The notes: generated by a model from the sequence alone, not told the origin. A stretch of DNA of 64,000 nucleotides from Hymenoscyphus infarciens (GCA_001414345.1 LLCB01000210.1:1-64000), one strand, 5' to 3'. Counted from the first letter of the stretch, positions 13,201 through 26,193 are shown. Translations and numbers: made by a program.

Positions 13201-16200
13201 AAGATCCTAGTTCTTAATATAAAATAGAAGAGTAATAGTAAGTACTTTATAAATAGTATTTAGTATTACTACTACGTAAGTATAAAGTATATCTTTACTA
13301 CTTTATTAGACTAGGATATTGAATTTTACATAGATACTAGTTTAAGTATAAATCTTATAGCTAAGTATATAGTAGATTATTTCTTCTTATATATTAAAAT
13401 AGAAGAAGAGCTAAATATAGTTAGCTTTTTAAGTATTAGAAAAGGTATTTAAAGACTTTAAAATTTTATAAAGATCTTCTTTACTATTTATAATACCTTT
13501 AGATAAGAGTTCTCTTTTAAAGTAGAATTCTATATTATTAATAAGCTAGGCTATAATATACTTATAAGTACTTTATTTCTAAAGCTAAATTACTTAAACT
13601 TCTATTAGATAAAAGAGTATAGTATTAATTATCTAGATTACTATAGTTATAAATTCTATATCTCTTACTTATTAGATTAAGAAGAAAAGAAGCTTAAGTA
13701 TATAACGATTAATATAGTAGAAGACACTATTATTAATACTATATAGAGCTAGAATATTAGCGTTTATTATAATAAGAAGTTACTAATATTAGTATAAGAG
13801 TATATAGTTAGACTATATTAGAAAAGTAGCCTAGTATTAAACTAATTTAGTAGTCTTATATATATAATTACTAATAGAGATTAAAAACCTCTTATGTTTA
13901 TAAACTTTAATAATACTCTTATAAGAATTATAAAAGAATAGTTATTAGAATTCCTTAAGCTATTAGATAAACTACCTTTAGCTAATTATTTTATATATCT
14001 TAATCTTATTAATATATTTAAAAGACTACTTCTAGTACTAGAATAACCTAAAAGTAAGTATCTTAATAGTTAGCCTTATCTTATATAACTAATTAATAAT
14101 CTAATTAATATTTCTTAAGCTAATATAAGATTAGAATAGAGTAAGGAATATTAAGCTAAGGTTAGAGACGTTATTTAAAGTAAAGTAAGCTATTTTATAA
14201 TAAGTTAGGTAATTTTAATAATAGAATCGAAATACCTATTCCTTTTAAAAAGAAGGTAGATATTAAAGACCTAAAGTAAGCTCTTTATAGTCTATTAAAA
14301 AGAGATAAGAAAGTAATAGATAGTATTATTAACCTATTAATTAAGGTAGGCGTTATTAAAAAGGTGCTTTTAGAGAAACCTTTACTAGCCTCTATACTAT
14401 TATTTATAGTATAGTATAATAGAATACCTTATATAGTAGTAGATTTAAAGAGAATTAATACTAAACTATATATAGACGCTTAGCTCTTACCTAGGTAGAA
14501 TAATATAGTATAAGTAATATATAGTATAACTATGTTTTTAGTACTTAATATAATAAAGAGCTTTTTCTAGTAATTAACCTATCTTAAAGATAGATAGAAG
14601 TAGACTTTTATAATACTCTATAGAGGCTAGAAAAGGCTAACTATAAATACTATAGAGCTAGCTATATTACTAGCTTTCTTCTAGTATTATATAAAAGATA
14701 TATTTAAAGATATACTTTAGTAATTTATATATATATTTATTAATAATACTATTATCTTTTTAAGAACTTTAAAAGAATATCTAATCTATTTAAAATAGAT
14801 ACTTTAGTATCTTATAAAGTTAGAGGTTACTCTTTTACTATTAAAGTACTACTTCGTTTAATTAGAATTATAAGTATTAAGCTATTAAGTATTATAATAT
14901 AGTCTATATATAATAAAAGATAAGGTTAAGATAATAAGAGTAATAAAGTTTCTTTATATTTTATCTAACTTAGAAAAGAGCCTTAGGCTATTTAACTACT
15001 ACTATAAATTTATTATTTATTACTTAGCTATTATAATACTATTAATTAAGCTAAAAACCTTAGAGTTTAAAGGCTTCTTAATTTCTAGTAAAGAATACGA
15101 TATCTATTTAAGATATATAATAAAGTCTTTTATAATAGACTTAGAATTAGCTAAATTACTTAAAAATAGTAAATCTATATAAAAAAAGCTTAAAGATAAG
15201 CTATACTCTATACCTATACTAGTATTTTTAGACTTTATAAAGCTCTTTAAACTATATATAGATATAAGTAAAGAGATAAGTTATAAATTAGTATTATATT
15301 AAGTAGATAATAAAGGAGTTAAGTATTCTATCTTATATCTTTCTAAATTATTATCACTAGTAGAGAAAAGATACTAGTTAATAGAGTTAGAGACTAGTAT
15401 ACTTATTTAAGCTTTAGAAAAGTTACTATAATACTTAGATAGTAATGATTTTATAGTAGTTATTAACTACTAAGCTATTACTAATATATTTAAGAATAAT
15501 AGTTTTATTAAGAGTAAAAGGTTAATCTAGCTATAAAACTAGTAATTGTTTTTATCTTATTATAAATAATATATAAATATTATTTACTATATAAATAAAA
15601 CCTATATTAATATAGATACTTTATTAAGATTATCTTATAATAAGCTAAAACTATTATCTTAAAAGAAGGCTATAATTAAATCTAATATATATTTTATATA
15701 AGCTTTTCTATTTAAAGTTATAATCTTATCTATATCTAAAGAGTTACTATTAGAAGTTATAAAGTAGCTACTCTTAGACTAATCTTTAAAGCTTATATTT
15801 ACTTAGATATTAAAATAATATATAAATAGTAAGTATACTAAAGCGCTAATAACTACTTTTAAAAGCTTTTATTTTAAGTCTATTAAGAAGCTACTATTCT
15901 TTAATAAGCTTCTTTATATATTAAAAGTATATCTAAAGAAGTTCTTATCTCTTATTTATAATACTAAGAGCTACTTTAGAATTAAAAGAATCTATTAATA
16001 TATAAAAAGTTATATCTTTTATCTTAAATTACGTTAGAAGATTATAAAATATATAAAGAGCTACTTAGTATATTAATAAGTAAAGCCTTCTAATACTTTA
16101 TTTTAAAAGTCTTTTTAGCTAATAAAATATTCTATAATATATTTAAAAGTACTATTCTTATATTTTATAAATAGCTTTCTAATCTCTATTTAAAGTAATA

Positions 16201-17235
16201 ATAAGATACTTACTATTACTTATAATTATTTAAAAATAGTAAAGCTCTTAGTAGATAAAGTTACTAATACTACTAAGGATTCGACTATTTAATACTTTAA
16301 ATAGGTCTATATAGATTAGAGTCTATCTAATAGTATAATATCTAATTATAACTCTAAGTTTTAATTAGTATTCTAGTATAAGCTTTTTAAGCTTATAAAA
16401 GTCGATCTAAGCTTTACTACTACTTATTATTTAGTAAGTAATAGTTAGGTAGAGCGTACTAAGTAAATTATAGTTTATATCTTATAATATACTATTAGTA
16501 GAATATATAACTAGTTAACTTAGAAGAACCTTATACCTTTTATCTAGCTATTATTTAACTCTTTTATTAATATCTCTACTAGAGTAACGCTCTTCTCTTT
16601 ACTATATAGCTAAGATATAAAGATAGAGCTTAGTACTAATACTAGAGAAGATATTCTAGACTTTTTAACTTATTATAAATCGTTATAGAACTAAGTAGAA
16701 TAGTTAGTTAAGATAGTTTAAGCTTATATAAAGATATATTATAATAATAAATATACTCCTTTAAAATTTAGTAGTATAGTATACTTATAAATAGTAAAAA
16801 AATAAAATAAGAGTTACTATTTTTAAAATTATATAAAGCTATTCTTTTAGAGATTAAGACTCTTTAAGATTATATAACTAGTAGATAACCTTATCTTTAA
16901 AATTAAGCTACTAAATTAGTTTAAGATTTACCTTCTTATATTTATTAAATACTTAGAACTAGTAAATAATAATCTATATACTTATTCTTAACTTAAGCTA
17001 AGACTAATTACTATTAATAAAGAAGAAAGGTTTATTATTAAGAATATTCTAAGATAAGAAATATATAAACCTCTAAAAGAGTAATACTAATTATATTATA
17101 AGATTAAGTAACTAGAATATAAGGAAACTACTTAAGAGCTAGTATTAATAATATAGGATTAAGCTAAATTAGTTATATTAGTTTATAAAAAGAAAGGAAA
17201 GAAGAATATATACTCTAAGTCTAAAGCCTTCTTAT
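10250..17235 (+). pseudogene. Element C gag-pol remnant (Ty3/Gypsy)
   Basis: Read with TAA/TAG as former Gln codons, a Ty3/Gypsy polyprotein is visible. A protease-like FYIDT segment lies near 13,325. Reverse transcriptase lies at about 14,260-14,900 with YIVVDLKRINTK, a Pro-Arg after the LL, ELASS and a FINN box where F/Y-x-D-D is expected. RNase H is near 15,200-15,500. The integrase core is near 16,200-16,650, ending in VSNSQVERTKQIIVYILRY, the conserved N-x-Q-x-E-R segment of Gypsy integrases. The gag part (10.25-13.2 kb) is inferred from position only. Asp-to-Asn changes in the catalytic boxes and dozens of TAA/TAG codons fit RIP. Confidence 0.8.
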
Positions 17236-18189
17236 AATAGAGTAACGTCTAAAAAGACGTTAAACTATGTTTTAGTACTAGTTATATTCTCTAAGAAGAG
17301 TAAATAAGTAAGATCTATAAGTATCTATATCTATAGTACTTATAACTGTTTCTAGTAAAAGGCTTATAAGCCTTCTCTAAAGAAGTAAGTGTTCTCTTAT
17401 TTATTTATTTATTCTTATAAACTATAATTACTTAAATTTTATATATTATATTAATTTTAATTATTTATTAGAAATTTACCTTTATTATCTAGTAGTAATA
17501 TTAAATTTATATAATACTAATTAGTTATTATCTAATTTTTAGCTTTAATATTATTATACTCTACTAAGGAATTTATTCTCTTATTAACTCTATACTATAA
17601 CGAATTTAACTTTTTTACATTATATTCTTTTTAATCTATTAATCTAGAAACCTTAATTACTTTAATTAGTAATTATACTCTTAATAAACCTCTTAGATTA
17701 ACCTTCTATTATTAATATAGTAAGTAATTACTTTACTAAGTAAGTCTTTATAGACGACTTAAACTAGATCTACTATAAGATTAACTCTATAGCTTACTCT
17801 ACTATAATAAGTAACTACTAACTTCTTAAAAATATACTCTCTAGTATACTCAGTTCTAATAATAACTCTAAAAGCAAAGTTAAAACCTTTATAATTAGTA
17901 ATAATAATATTCCTACTCTTAGTAATATAATACTATTCCTAGAATAACGAATTATAATAAGTACTACTACTAGTATCTTAATTAATAATAAAGCCGATGC
18001 TTATAATACTATTAGTAACGTAGTTATTATAATAACTTAGTATAATAAGTTAGGTATTATTATCTCTCTACTTATTTATAAACTTAATAATAGTAAATAC
18101 GAATTTACTCTAGCTACTAACAAGTCTACTACTACGATCTAGTCTAATAAAGGAGCTATTATCGAAGCTAGCTATATATTAGAGGTTAA
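17236..18189 (+). other. Spacer or N-terminal part between pol and the extra frame of element C
   Basis: AT-rich, RIP-mutated. The pol frame fades after about 17,235. A Ser/Thr/Asn-rich + strand reading (for example TTTIQSNKGAIIEAS near 18,130) runs into the repeats that follow but in another frame, so it may be the start of the extra ORF with a frameshift near 18,180. I see no LTR pair or other element boundary here. Confidence 0.4.
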
Positions 18190-18380
18190 GACTCTACTAA
18201 TAATAATATAAAGAAGCCTACTACTACTACTAGTAATTAGAACTCTACTAGTAATAATATAAAGGAACCTACTACTACTACTAGTAGTTAGAACTCTACT
18301 AATAATAATATAAAAGACTCTACTACTACTATAGGCGATTAGAACTCTACTAGTAATAGACCTACTACTATTACTAGTAG
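18190..18380 (+). repeat. In-frame coding minisatellite, unit about 54 bp
   Basis: About three and a half diverged copies of a unit reading AACTCTACTAGTAATAATAT followed by a run of ACT codons. It encodes a low-complexity Asn/Ser/Thr segment inside the element C extra frame. Confidence 0.65.
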
Positions 18381-21300
18381 TTAAGACGCTAAAGCTACTA
18401 GTAAAGATTTTAAACCTAAGAATAAAATAGTTATTACTTATAATAAATAAAAGAGTAAGAAGTTAAGATTTATCTAACTAGAATATATCCTACTTAAGAA
18501 ATAATAGAAGATTCCTAAAGTTATAAAAATAGAAGCTAAATTTAGAACTATATTTACTATAAATAGTAAGCTATACTATCTTCTTAACTAAGTTAAGTTA
18601 TCTAGTAATAATAGTATTCTAGTCTCTTTAAAGTAACTTTACTTCTAGTACTTAGAATCTTATATCTACTTTAATATAAAGCTTACTCTTAATAGTAAAT
18701 AAATATAAGATAATAAGAACGTCTCTTATAAAGAGAGATTTAATATCTCTAACTATACTTATTTTAAAACTTATCTTAATTAAAGAGCTTATACTATTAA
18801 AGACTTTATATATTAAAACCTTAATAAATATAGCCTATTAACTACTTTTCTAAAGCTAGACTTTAAAAAGCTAGAAGATATAAAGATTATTATAATTAAT
18901 ATTAAGATAAATATAATTAATATTACTAGTACTAATATCTCTTCTATAGTTAATTTAAACTATAGTTAGATAATATAGTAATTTGTTAATAAAGTTAAAA
19001 CTACTTAGATAGAAAAGAGTATTCTTAAATTTATATTTATTATTAATAATTACTATAATAACCTTTCTCTTATTAGTACTAAAATCGAAGCTAATAAGAA
19101 AAAGAACTCTAATAACTTCTAGATTAAAAACATGCTTATTTCTAGTTAATTAGATATAGATAATCTATTCTAGATTCTAGAATAGATGTTTTTAAGAGTT
19201 ATAAATAAACACCTATATTATATTCTTATATTTTATAACTATAAGTATATATATATACTTTTAGCTTATACTATTTATAATAAGTTTAAGATTATAGCTA
19301 GAGAAGCTATAGATTAGTAATTAGATAAATTTACTATAGCTATTTCTTATATTTATAGCTTAAGTAGGAAGCTATTATAGTATAATTATAATAGAAATAA
19401 GGCTTAGATTACTATTATTAATATATAGTATTATATTTATAAGAATCCTAAAAAAGGTAATTATATTAAAGTCTAATTTCTTAATCTTAAGACTATATTA
19501 TATATTAAATATAAGAGACCTAATACTAAGAATAAGTATTATTTTAGTAAAGTCTTAAATAATAAGAATAAATCTAATAATAATATTAGAAAATAAATCC
19601 TTAGTATAAATAGTAGTAAGATAATTATTAAAAGTAATAAGAAGGAAAAGGCTAAGATAAAGAACCTACTAGAATAGTAGATAGAAGAGTAATAAGGTAC
19701 TATTATAGGAATTATTACTAATCTACTATTCTCTCTAAATATAATCTTAATTACCTTATATACTAGAAAAGAACTACTATAATAAGGCTCTAATAGTAAG
19801 TAAGTTACTACTTATCTTAATATTCTAATATTAAATATTACTAATATACTTTCTACTTATTTTATAAATATCTTTAATAAAATAAAACTTATTATCACGA
19901 GACAAAGGTAAGTTAGACAAAGGATCACCTAATAATCTCTATCTTTTAAGCGAGAAGCATAGTATTTAAAGCCTTATACTCTTCTCTATAGTTCTAGAAA
20001 TCAAGTATCTACTTTAACTTTACTTTACTTATTCTATACTCTCGATATAGCTTCTATAATCGCTATACTTATATATAAGATTAAGATTACTTCTAAGATT
20101 TTAATATAATTCTAAAATAATATTATTTAAAGTCTTAATAATAAAAGAGTATTAGTAAAGAAGAATAAGCTATTCTATACTTCTATATACTATATAAAGC
20201 TATTTATAAACTTTAACTCTCTAATTCTTTAGAAAACTATAGACTTTTTTACTAAGTACTATAGTAGGCCTTTCTTAGATAAATTTATTTAAAAGGTAAT
20301 TATAAAGTTTAATTCTAACTATTAAGTTAAGTATAAAAAGTTATAAGAGCTATATATACTATTTATTAGTATCTAAGACTATATAATATCTTATAAGATA
20401 GATTAGATAAAAACTCTTTTTATATTAAATTACTATAATTCTAATAGTATAAAGAACTAAGTCTTTCTTATATATCTTATAAATAAGAGAGTAGATAATC
20501 TTACTAAAAAGATAGATAAGATCTTTTTATTACTTAGTATTAAGAAGATAGTTATTCGCTTTAGTAGTTTATTAGTAGAAAAGAATAAGCTTCTTAATTA
20601 CTATATACTATAAAACTTTAAGTCTTATATTAAAGATATATTAGCTCTATTATATAGCTTTATAAAATATCTTATTTATAAAGCTATTTAGAAGGTTAAG
20701 ATAAATAAGAAAGTAAGAGATTAGAGATATCTAGTATATATATAGAAGTTTAGCTTTTAGAAGTATATCTTTAATCTAATTAGTAGATTAGCTAAAGAAG
20801 TTATAGAATTCTAAGCCTTTAAAATATATACTTAAGAAATCCTCTATAACTCTAATAACCTAGACTTAAAGCTTTTAGTCTATATAAATACTTTTAATAA
20901 AGCTATATAGAAAGTTATTATAAGAGTAGATATTATTATAACTATACTAGTAATCGCTTTATAATTAAGAGCCTAAGAATAAATAAGTAAATTATTTAGA
21001 TTTAGTATAAATAAGGCTAGTATAATAAATCTAACTATTATAATTACTCTAGCTACTAATCTTAAGTTTAATATATATAGTATAAATAGTAATATTAAAT
21101 AAATATATTATTATTTAGTTTTAAAGACTAATAAGAAAGCTTAGAATCCTAGTATAAAGTATCTTAATAATACTATTCTAGAGTATTATAAGTATAATAA
21201 GTATTATCTTATATATCTAAACTATTAAAGTAGAATATATAATAGTATTATCTAGAAATTTATTAATAAAGAATACTACTATAATAAAATAATTAATACT

Positions 21301-23841
21301 ACTATCTACTATAGCTTACTTCTAAGTAATTATATAATAAAAGAGGTTAATAAGGAAATCTTTAATCTTAATACTTAATTTATTATAGTATAAGTATAAG
21401 ATAGTACTTCTAATATTAAAGCTAAAGGTACTTCTATCTTTAATAAGAACTATATTAAGATTAGTAATAAGTAGATATAATATATTAAATAAAAGCTGAA
21501 GTAGTATAAGATTAAGTACTTTAAAACCATCTATATCTACTATTATAAAGCAGAAGTTAAAGCTATAGTTATTAACCTTAAACGTCTAAATAACCTAGCC
21601 TATATCTTATATATTACTAAAGTTACTTAAGATATAATATTTAACATCTTAATACTTAGTATTCTAGCTAGTATAAAAATCTCTAAATAGTATAATAATA
21701 TAAAACATATATTAGTATTAATTACTTAACACGTTTACTTACTTATAGTACTTATCTTAGACTATATTCTTAAGCTAAAGTTATATAGCTATAACGTTTT
21801 CTAGAATAATACATAGATAATATAATACTTCGATATTAGTTATATTTACTAATTATAGCGTTATATAAAAGATTATAGATATACTACTAATACTTATATA
21901 GTAAATACTAAGAACTATAATAGATATAGTTAATATAACTATCTTTAAGCTACTTATATAAATAACAAGGCTCTAAAATATAACCTTTATAATCGTATTA
22001 GTTATAGAAAGAACATATACCTCTATACTAAGAGTAAGAAAGATAATAGTACTAATATATTTAGCTAAATATATAAGTACTAGAAATTAGTATATTATAT
22101 TATTATAGAGAAGCTAGACAGCTATAAGTAATATAACTATAAGTATATCTTTTAAGAATACCTATATATATAATATATAAAGTATAAGGAATTTAGCTAT
22201 TATAAGTTAATATATATAAATATAGTTAAATATACTACTTATAGTTTAAAGGATTATATTAGAGAGAGCTATAGAATCGCTTATAATAAGACTAGAAAGG
22301 TAATATAATATATGCTTAATATATAGCCTAGTAATTATAACTACGTTCCTTCTCTTAATAATAAGAAGAAGCTAATTACAATAGTAGATAACGATTAGAA
22401 CGCCTTAGTAATAACGAGTAAGCCTCTACTATAGTCTAAAATTCCACCTACTTCTATAGAGGTATATAAATACTTATAGATATAAATAGATATAGTACTT
22501 ATAAAAGACAATATAATTATTAGTAATTTAAGCTAAAGACTACTACTAATAAGATTTATTAAGCTAAATTCTAAGTAATTTATTATATACTTAGTCTTTA
22601 CTATTTCTTAAAACATAGTAATTATACTACTAGTCTTAGGAAATAAGATTACTTTTAAGATTAATAAACAGACGTATACTATAGACTAGAAGTAGAAGCT
22701 ACTTTTAGATAATAAGAATAAGATAATTAAATCATAGATCTTAGAAATTACTAGTAAACTAAGCGATTATATATTTTAGAGACTTTATAGTATTAACTAA
22801 GACTTCTAGATAAATCTAGCTATTACTACTTTAGTAGTTATTCTCTAAGATAAGAATAAGTTATTAAATTCTAACGAACCTACTATTTCTAATTCTAATT
22901 AAAATATAGAGATTAAGATATAGAAAGTAGATATTAAGTCTTAAAATTTAGAGATTAAGACTTATAACGTAGATATTAAGACTAAGAATATAGAGATTAA
23001 GAATTCTAAGTCTAAATCAACTATAAGAACTTTAGCTAGATTAGCTACTAAATCTACTTCTTCTCTAGCTAAAGCTCTAGTCTCTTATATACTTAATACC
23101 TTTAGTAAATAGGTCTTTAAGCTATATATTATATGCTTTAACTTTATAGATAAGCTAGATATTCTCTAAAAGGACTTATACTATATCTAGTTCTCTAATA
23201 AGTATATTATAACTAATATTAGTAAGAATAAGTTATACTACGAAGTATAAGTAATTATCCTAGCTTTATAGGTTTAATATAGTATTAAATATCTATTCTT
23301 TAAAGAGGAACTTATTAATATACAAGTAAAGAGACCTATAGATAAGATATATAGAGCTATACTTAAAAGCACTAAGATAAAGCTTATTAAAAGCGATTTT
23401 GTAGCTAATCTTCTTATATTTTTCCTTTATCTACTTATAAATATACTAATTAAGTTAAAGATTACTCGAAAATAACTAGATTTTATTATTTATATAGCTA
23501 ACGCTTCTACTACTTCTTAAGTTATCTAGAATAGTAGTTATAATTCATATACTACTAACTATATCTTATAGATTTAAGTAAACAGTATCTACTATAAGGT
23601 TATATAACCGATTACGACTATTATAGACTAAATAAAAGCTTAGAAGATAGAAGCTAAAAGAGAGCGATTAGCTATTCTATACTATAATATTAATATCTAT
23701 AATAGAATAATAGTAGCTAAAGTACTAGGCTCTAATAATAGATTTTTTAACAAATTAGAGAATAAGAATAACAAAGGAAAGAATAATAGAGAGAAAGATA
23801 AGAAAGTATTAAAAGATACTATAAAGCTAAATAAGGCCTGA
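18190..23841 (+). pseudogene. Giant extra frame in the env position of element C, unknown function
   Basis: One + strand frame stays readable for about 1,880 codons. Every internal stop I read is TAA or TAG; the first TGA in frame is at 23839-23841, 63 bp before the 3' LTR. Stops are clearly sparser than in the neighbouring frame I compared near 21.5 kb. It opens with about three repeats of an 18-residue Asn/Ser/Thr-rich unit (18,190-18,380). At 21979-22020 and 22174-22215 are two segments with Tyr at positions 1, 4, 9 and 14, the spacing of CX2CX4HX4C zinc knuckles. RIP turns Cys (TGY) and His (CAY) codons into Tyr (TAY). I recognise no reverse transcriptase, transposase or envelope signature. 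It could also belong to another inserted element whose ends are lost. Confidence 0.5.
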
Positions 23842-23904
23842 ATTTAACTTATAGTTAGTATCTCTTTTATAACTTTAGAAGAAGACGCTTTTTTAAGAGA
23901 AGTA

Positions 23905-24088
23905 TATTATAGGAAAGACACGTAACTATACTAGTAGTAGACCTATAGGTATAGATAGTTATAAGTACTCTATACTCTTCTCTTCTCTCTTTAGACGTTT
24001 ATTACTATATTATATAAGAGATTACTTTCACGTATTTTACTAGGCCTAGCTATAAGCTTCTAATCTATAATCTATCTCTTATACTATA
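23905..24088 (+). repeat. Element C 3' LTR
   Basis: 184 bp, matching 1870-2018 plus 10059-10093 with a few transitions. It is flanked on the right by GATAC (24089-24093), the duplicate of 1865-1869. Confidence 0.88.
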
Positions 24089-24093
24089 GATAC

Positions 24094-25640
24094 TCTATTT
24101 TTATAAAAAAGAATTACTTAAATTAATAAAGAATTCAAAGTTCTTAATATACTTAGTAGTATTATAATACTATTATAATATCGATTAAAATACTAATAAT
24201 ATAAAGGATAATATTATTAGATATTATAGTATTTAAATAGTATAAATAGTATATATTATAGTAGGTTTCTAATAATATATTATAATAGTATAATATTCTA
24301 AATACTATCGACTATACTGCTTCTTTATATAGTAGAGCTAAGTACTTAATTTGAGGTAATACGTAAGACTTAGTTATACGAGCTAAATAGAGTTTAAAGC
24401 TTTCTAGACTAATTAATAACAAAACTGAATTTAATATTTAACTAAGCTAATCGTAGTTAATAAGCGGGGTTAATTGAGAAGGTAGCGATATTATGTCTAA
24501 AGCTATCTTATCTCGTTAGAAAATAATTCAACTATTTCAAGACTATTTAAGCCTAAGTAGTCTCTCTCTAACCTGAACAAAGTGCTTCTCTACTAACTCT
24601 CTCGCTTAACGAGAACGGGTACGCTTATTTAGGTCCCTAGTAGTATAAAAGTAAGAGATATATAAGTGCGGCTAGCAGAGTAGTCTATTCCTAATCTAGC
24701 TAGCTTAAGCCTACTCGCTTAATAGCCGGGCATTGTCGTACTATAAGTAGACTATACTCTAGTATATATAACTATTAATTTCCTTTTTATTATAGAAGAA
24801 GTAAACGTTATTAATAAGAGGCTAAAAGACTACCTAATCGGCTAAAGTAAGAGAGAAAGGTATTAGAAAGGTAAAAACATAAAGCTCGAAGTTTAGATAT
24901 ATTACGTGCTAGCGTTGATAGGTTATTATAGTAGAGGTAGTTCTTAGAGTTAAAAAAAAGTCGAAAAGTATAAGATAGTAGAAGTATAAGTAGTTATATA
25001 CTCTAATTAGGAATAGTAGTAAGAGTAGTATAACTAGATAGACTTTAGCTCCGACGCCGACGAGGCCTCGTAAAAGGTTATACTAAAGTCTCTAGTAATC
25101 TACTTATTAACTTCCGTCTATATCTCTATCTTTTACATTCTATCGACTAGCGTATTATAATTTAACTTAAGAGGTTATATTAATATCGAAGTATTAGTAT
25201 TAGATCGAGCGCTTATAAATAAGTGTATCTAGCTACTAATTTATAGACGATCTACTATTTACGTTAAATAGGCAAAAGACTTGAATTTATTTACTTTATT
25301 ATATAAATCGTACTTAATCTTAACAAATAGGCGTAAGAGAGTGTCTCTCTTATTAGAGAGTCTAAGAGACTAGCTCTCTAGTAAAAAGACAAGTGCCTTA
25401 TACTATTACTATTAGAACATGTCCGGAAGTTAGGTAATACCCTAAGAAGGCAAAACTAAGGTTATTCTCACTTTTTAGAGAAGTTGATATTTTTATTAGT
25501 TTAACTAGTTCAACTAGTTAAGTATATATTTAAGTATTTTACGAGTATTAGACACTTTTAAGTGACTATTTAAGTTATATCTATATAATATAATAATATA
25601 TATATACGATATAAAAGGGTTTTGAAATGCTTCTAGAGTA
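24094..25640. other. AT-rich, partly RIP-mutated DNA, unidentified
   Basis: AT-rich up to about 24,300, then with more CG and GC words, for example around 24,560-24,740 and 25,040-25,080, so mutation is milder than in the elements to the left. The + strand reading from about 24,795 starts EEVNVINKRLKDYLIG and later becomes acidic (SSDADEAS near 25,050). It is broken by many TAA/TAG codons. It may be a remnant of a DNA transposon or a host gene; I do not recognise it. A sharp return to normal base composition follows near 25,630. Confidence 0.35.
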
Positions 25641-25844
25641 AATAGGAGGATAAGGGGGTGAATTACGTGGTGGCGTGCTTGGCAGGCCAGGGACCCCTGC
25701 TAGCGTTGGCTACAGAATAGCGCAACCCAAATAAGCGTACCCACGGAGACCCACCCAAATCCCCACAATGCAAAAATAATATTCACAGTCGCAAATAACA
25801 CCTTCACTGTTACGAAAACTGGATACTCTGCCGCCTGGTCCAGT

Positions 25845-25918
25845 CAGTTAATGACCAGACATTGCATTAACTGTTCCCTTCCTTCTAGTCAGTTAATGAT
25901 CAGACATTGCATTAACTG
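25845..25918. repeat. Two tandem 45-bp units, each a perfect 9-bp inverted repeat
   Basis: CAGTTAATG at 25845-25853 pairs with CATTAACTG at 25865-25873. The same pair recurs at 25890-25898 and 25910-25918, exactly 45 bp on, with the same 11-base loop apart from one change. It lies about 220 bp right of the AT-rich boundary in otherwise normal DNA. Confidence 0.75.
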
Positions 25919-26193
25919 TCCCCTTTCGCGGACCCTTCTCGAAAAAATTAGTTTCTACTCGCCTGACTCTAATCAAGCTCTTAGTTCGCTGGGAGATTGT
26001 TTCCTAAAAACATTCGCCGCCGTAGGCGGATGTTCTCTATCCCATTCCCTGAGGGGGGAATGGGGGCTGCCCCGGTAGGGCGGTTAGAGTTTTGCTGTTT
26101 TTTTGTAGCTTTGTGGAATTTTTATACGTGGAAAGCTGGTGTTGATATTTTTTGAGATCTAATTCCAAGCGCCCACGAAAAAGTCACTCCATC

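Larger units (their letters stand above)
1870..24088 (+). mobile_element. Element C: large Ty3/Gypsy LTR retrotransposon, RIP-mutated, interrupted by element A
   Basis: The 3' LTR (23905-24088, 184 bp) matches the split 5' LTR: 1870-2018 (149 bp) plus 10059-10093 (35 bp), together 184 bp. Flanking direct repeats GATAC stand at 1865-1869 and 24089-24093. LTR ends read TATTATAG...ACTATA, the RIP form of TGTTATAG...ACTACA. Without element A and one copy of its site duplication the element is about 14.2 kb, long for Ty3/Gypsy. Order on the + strand: probable gag (from about 10.25 kb), protease-like segment (about 13.3 kb), reverse transcriptase, RNase H, integrase (to about 17.2 kb), then a very long extra frame to 23,841. 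All frames carry many TAA/TAG stops, so the copy is dead. Confidence 0.88.

Noticed and set aside
19887..20070. Solo LTR-like segment (CACGAGACAAAGG...TATTTAAAGCC) inside the element C extra frame
   Set aside because: It looks like a Copia LTR with a TATA box, but I found no second copy, no target duplication, and the reading frame passes through it without a break.
1..25640. CRISPR, tRNA or rRNA genes in the AT-rich block
   Set aside because: No spaced identical repeats, no tRNA A/B boxes and no rRNA segments were seen; repeats here are LTRs and small tandem duplications.
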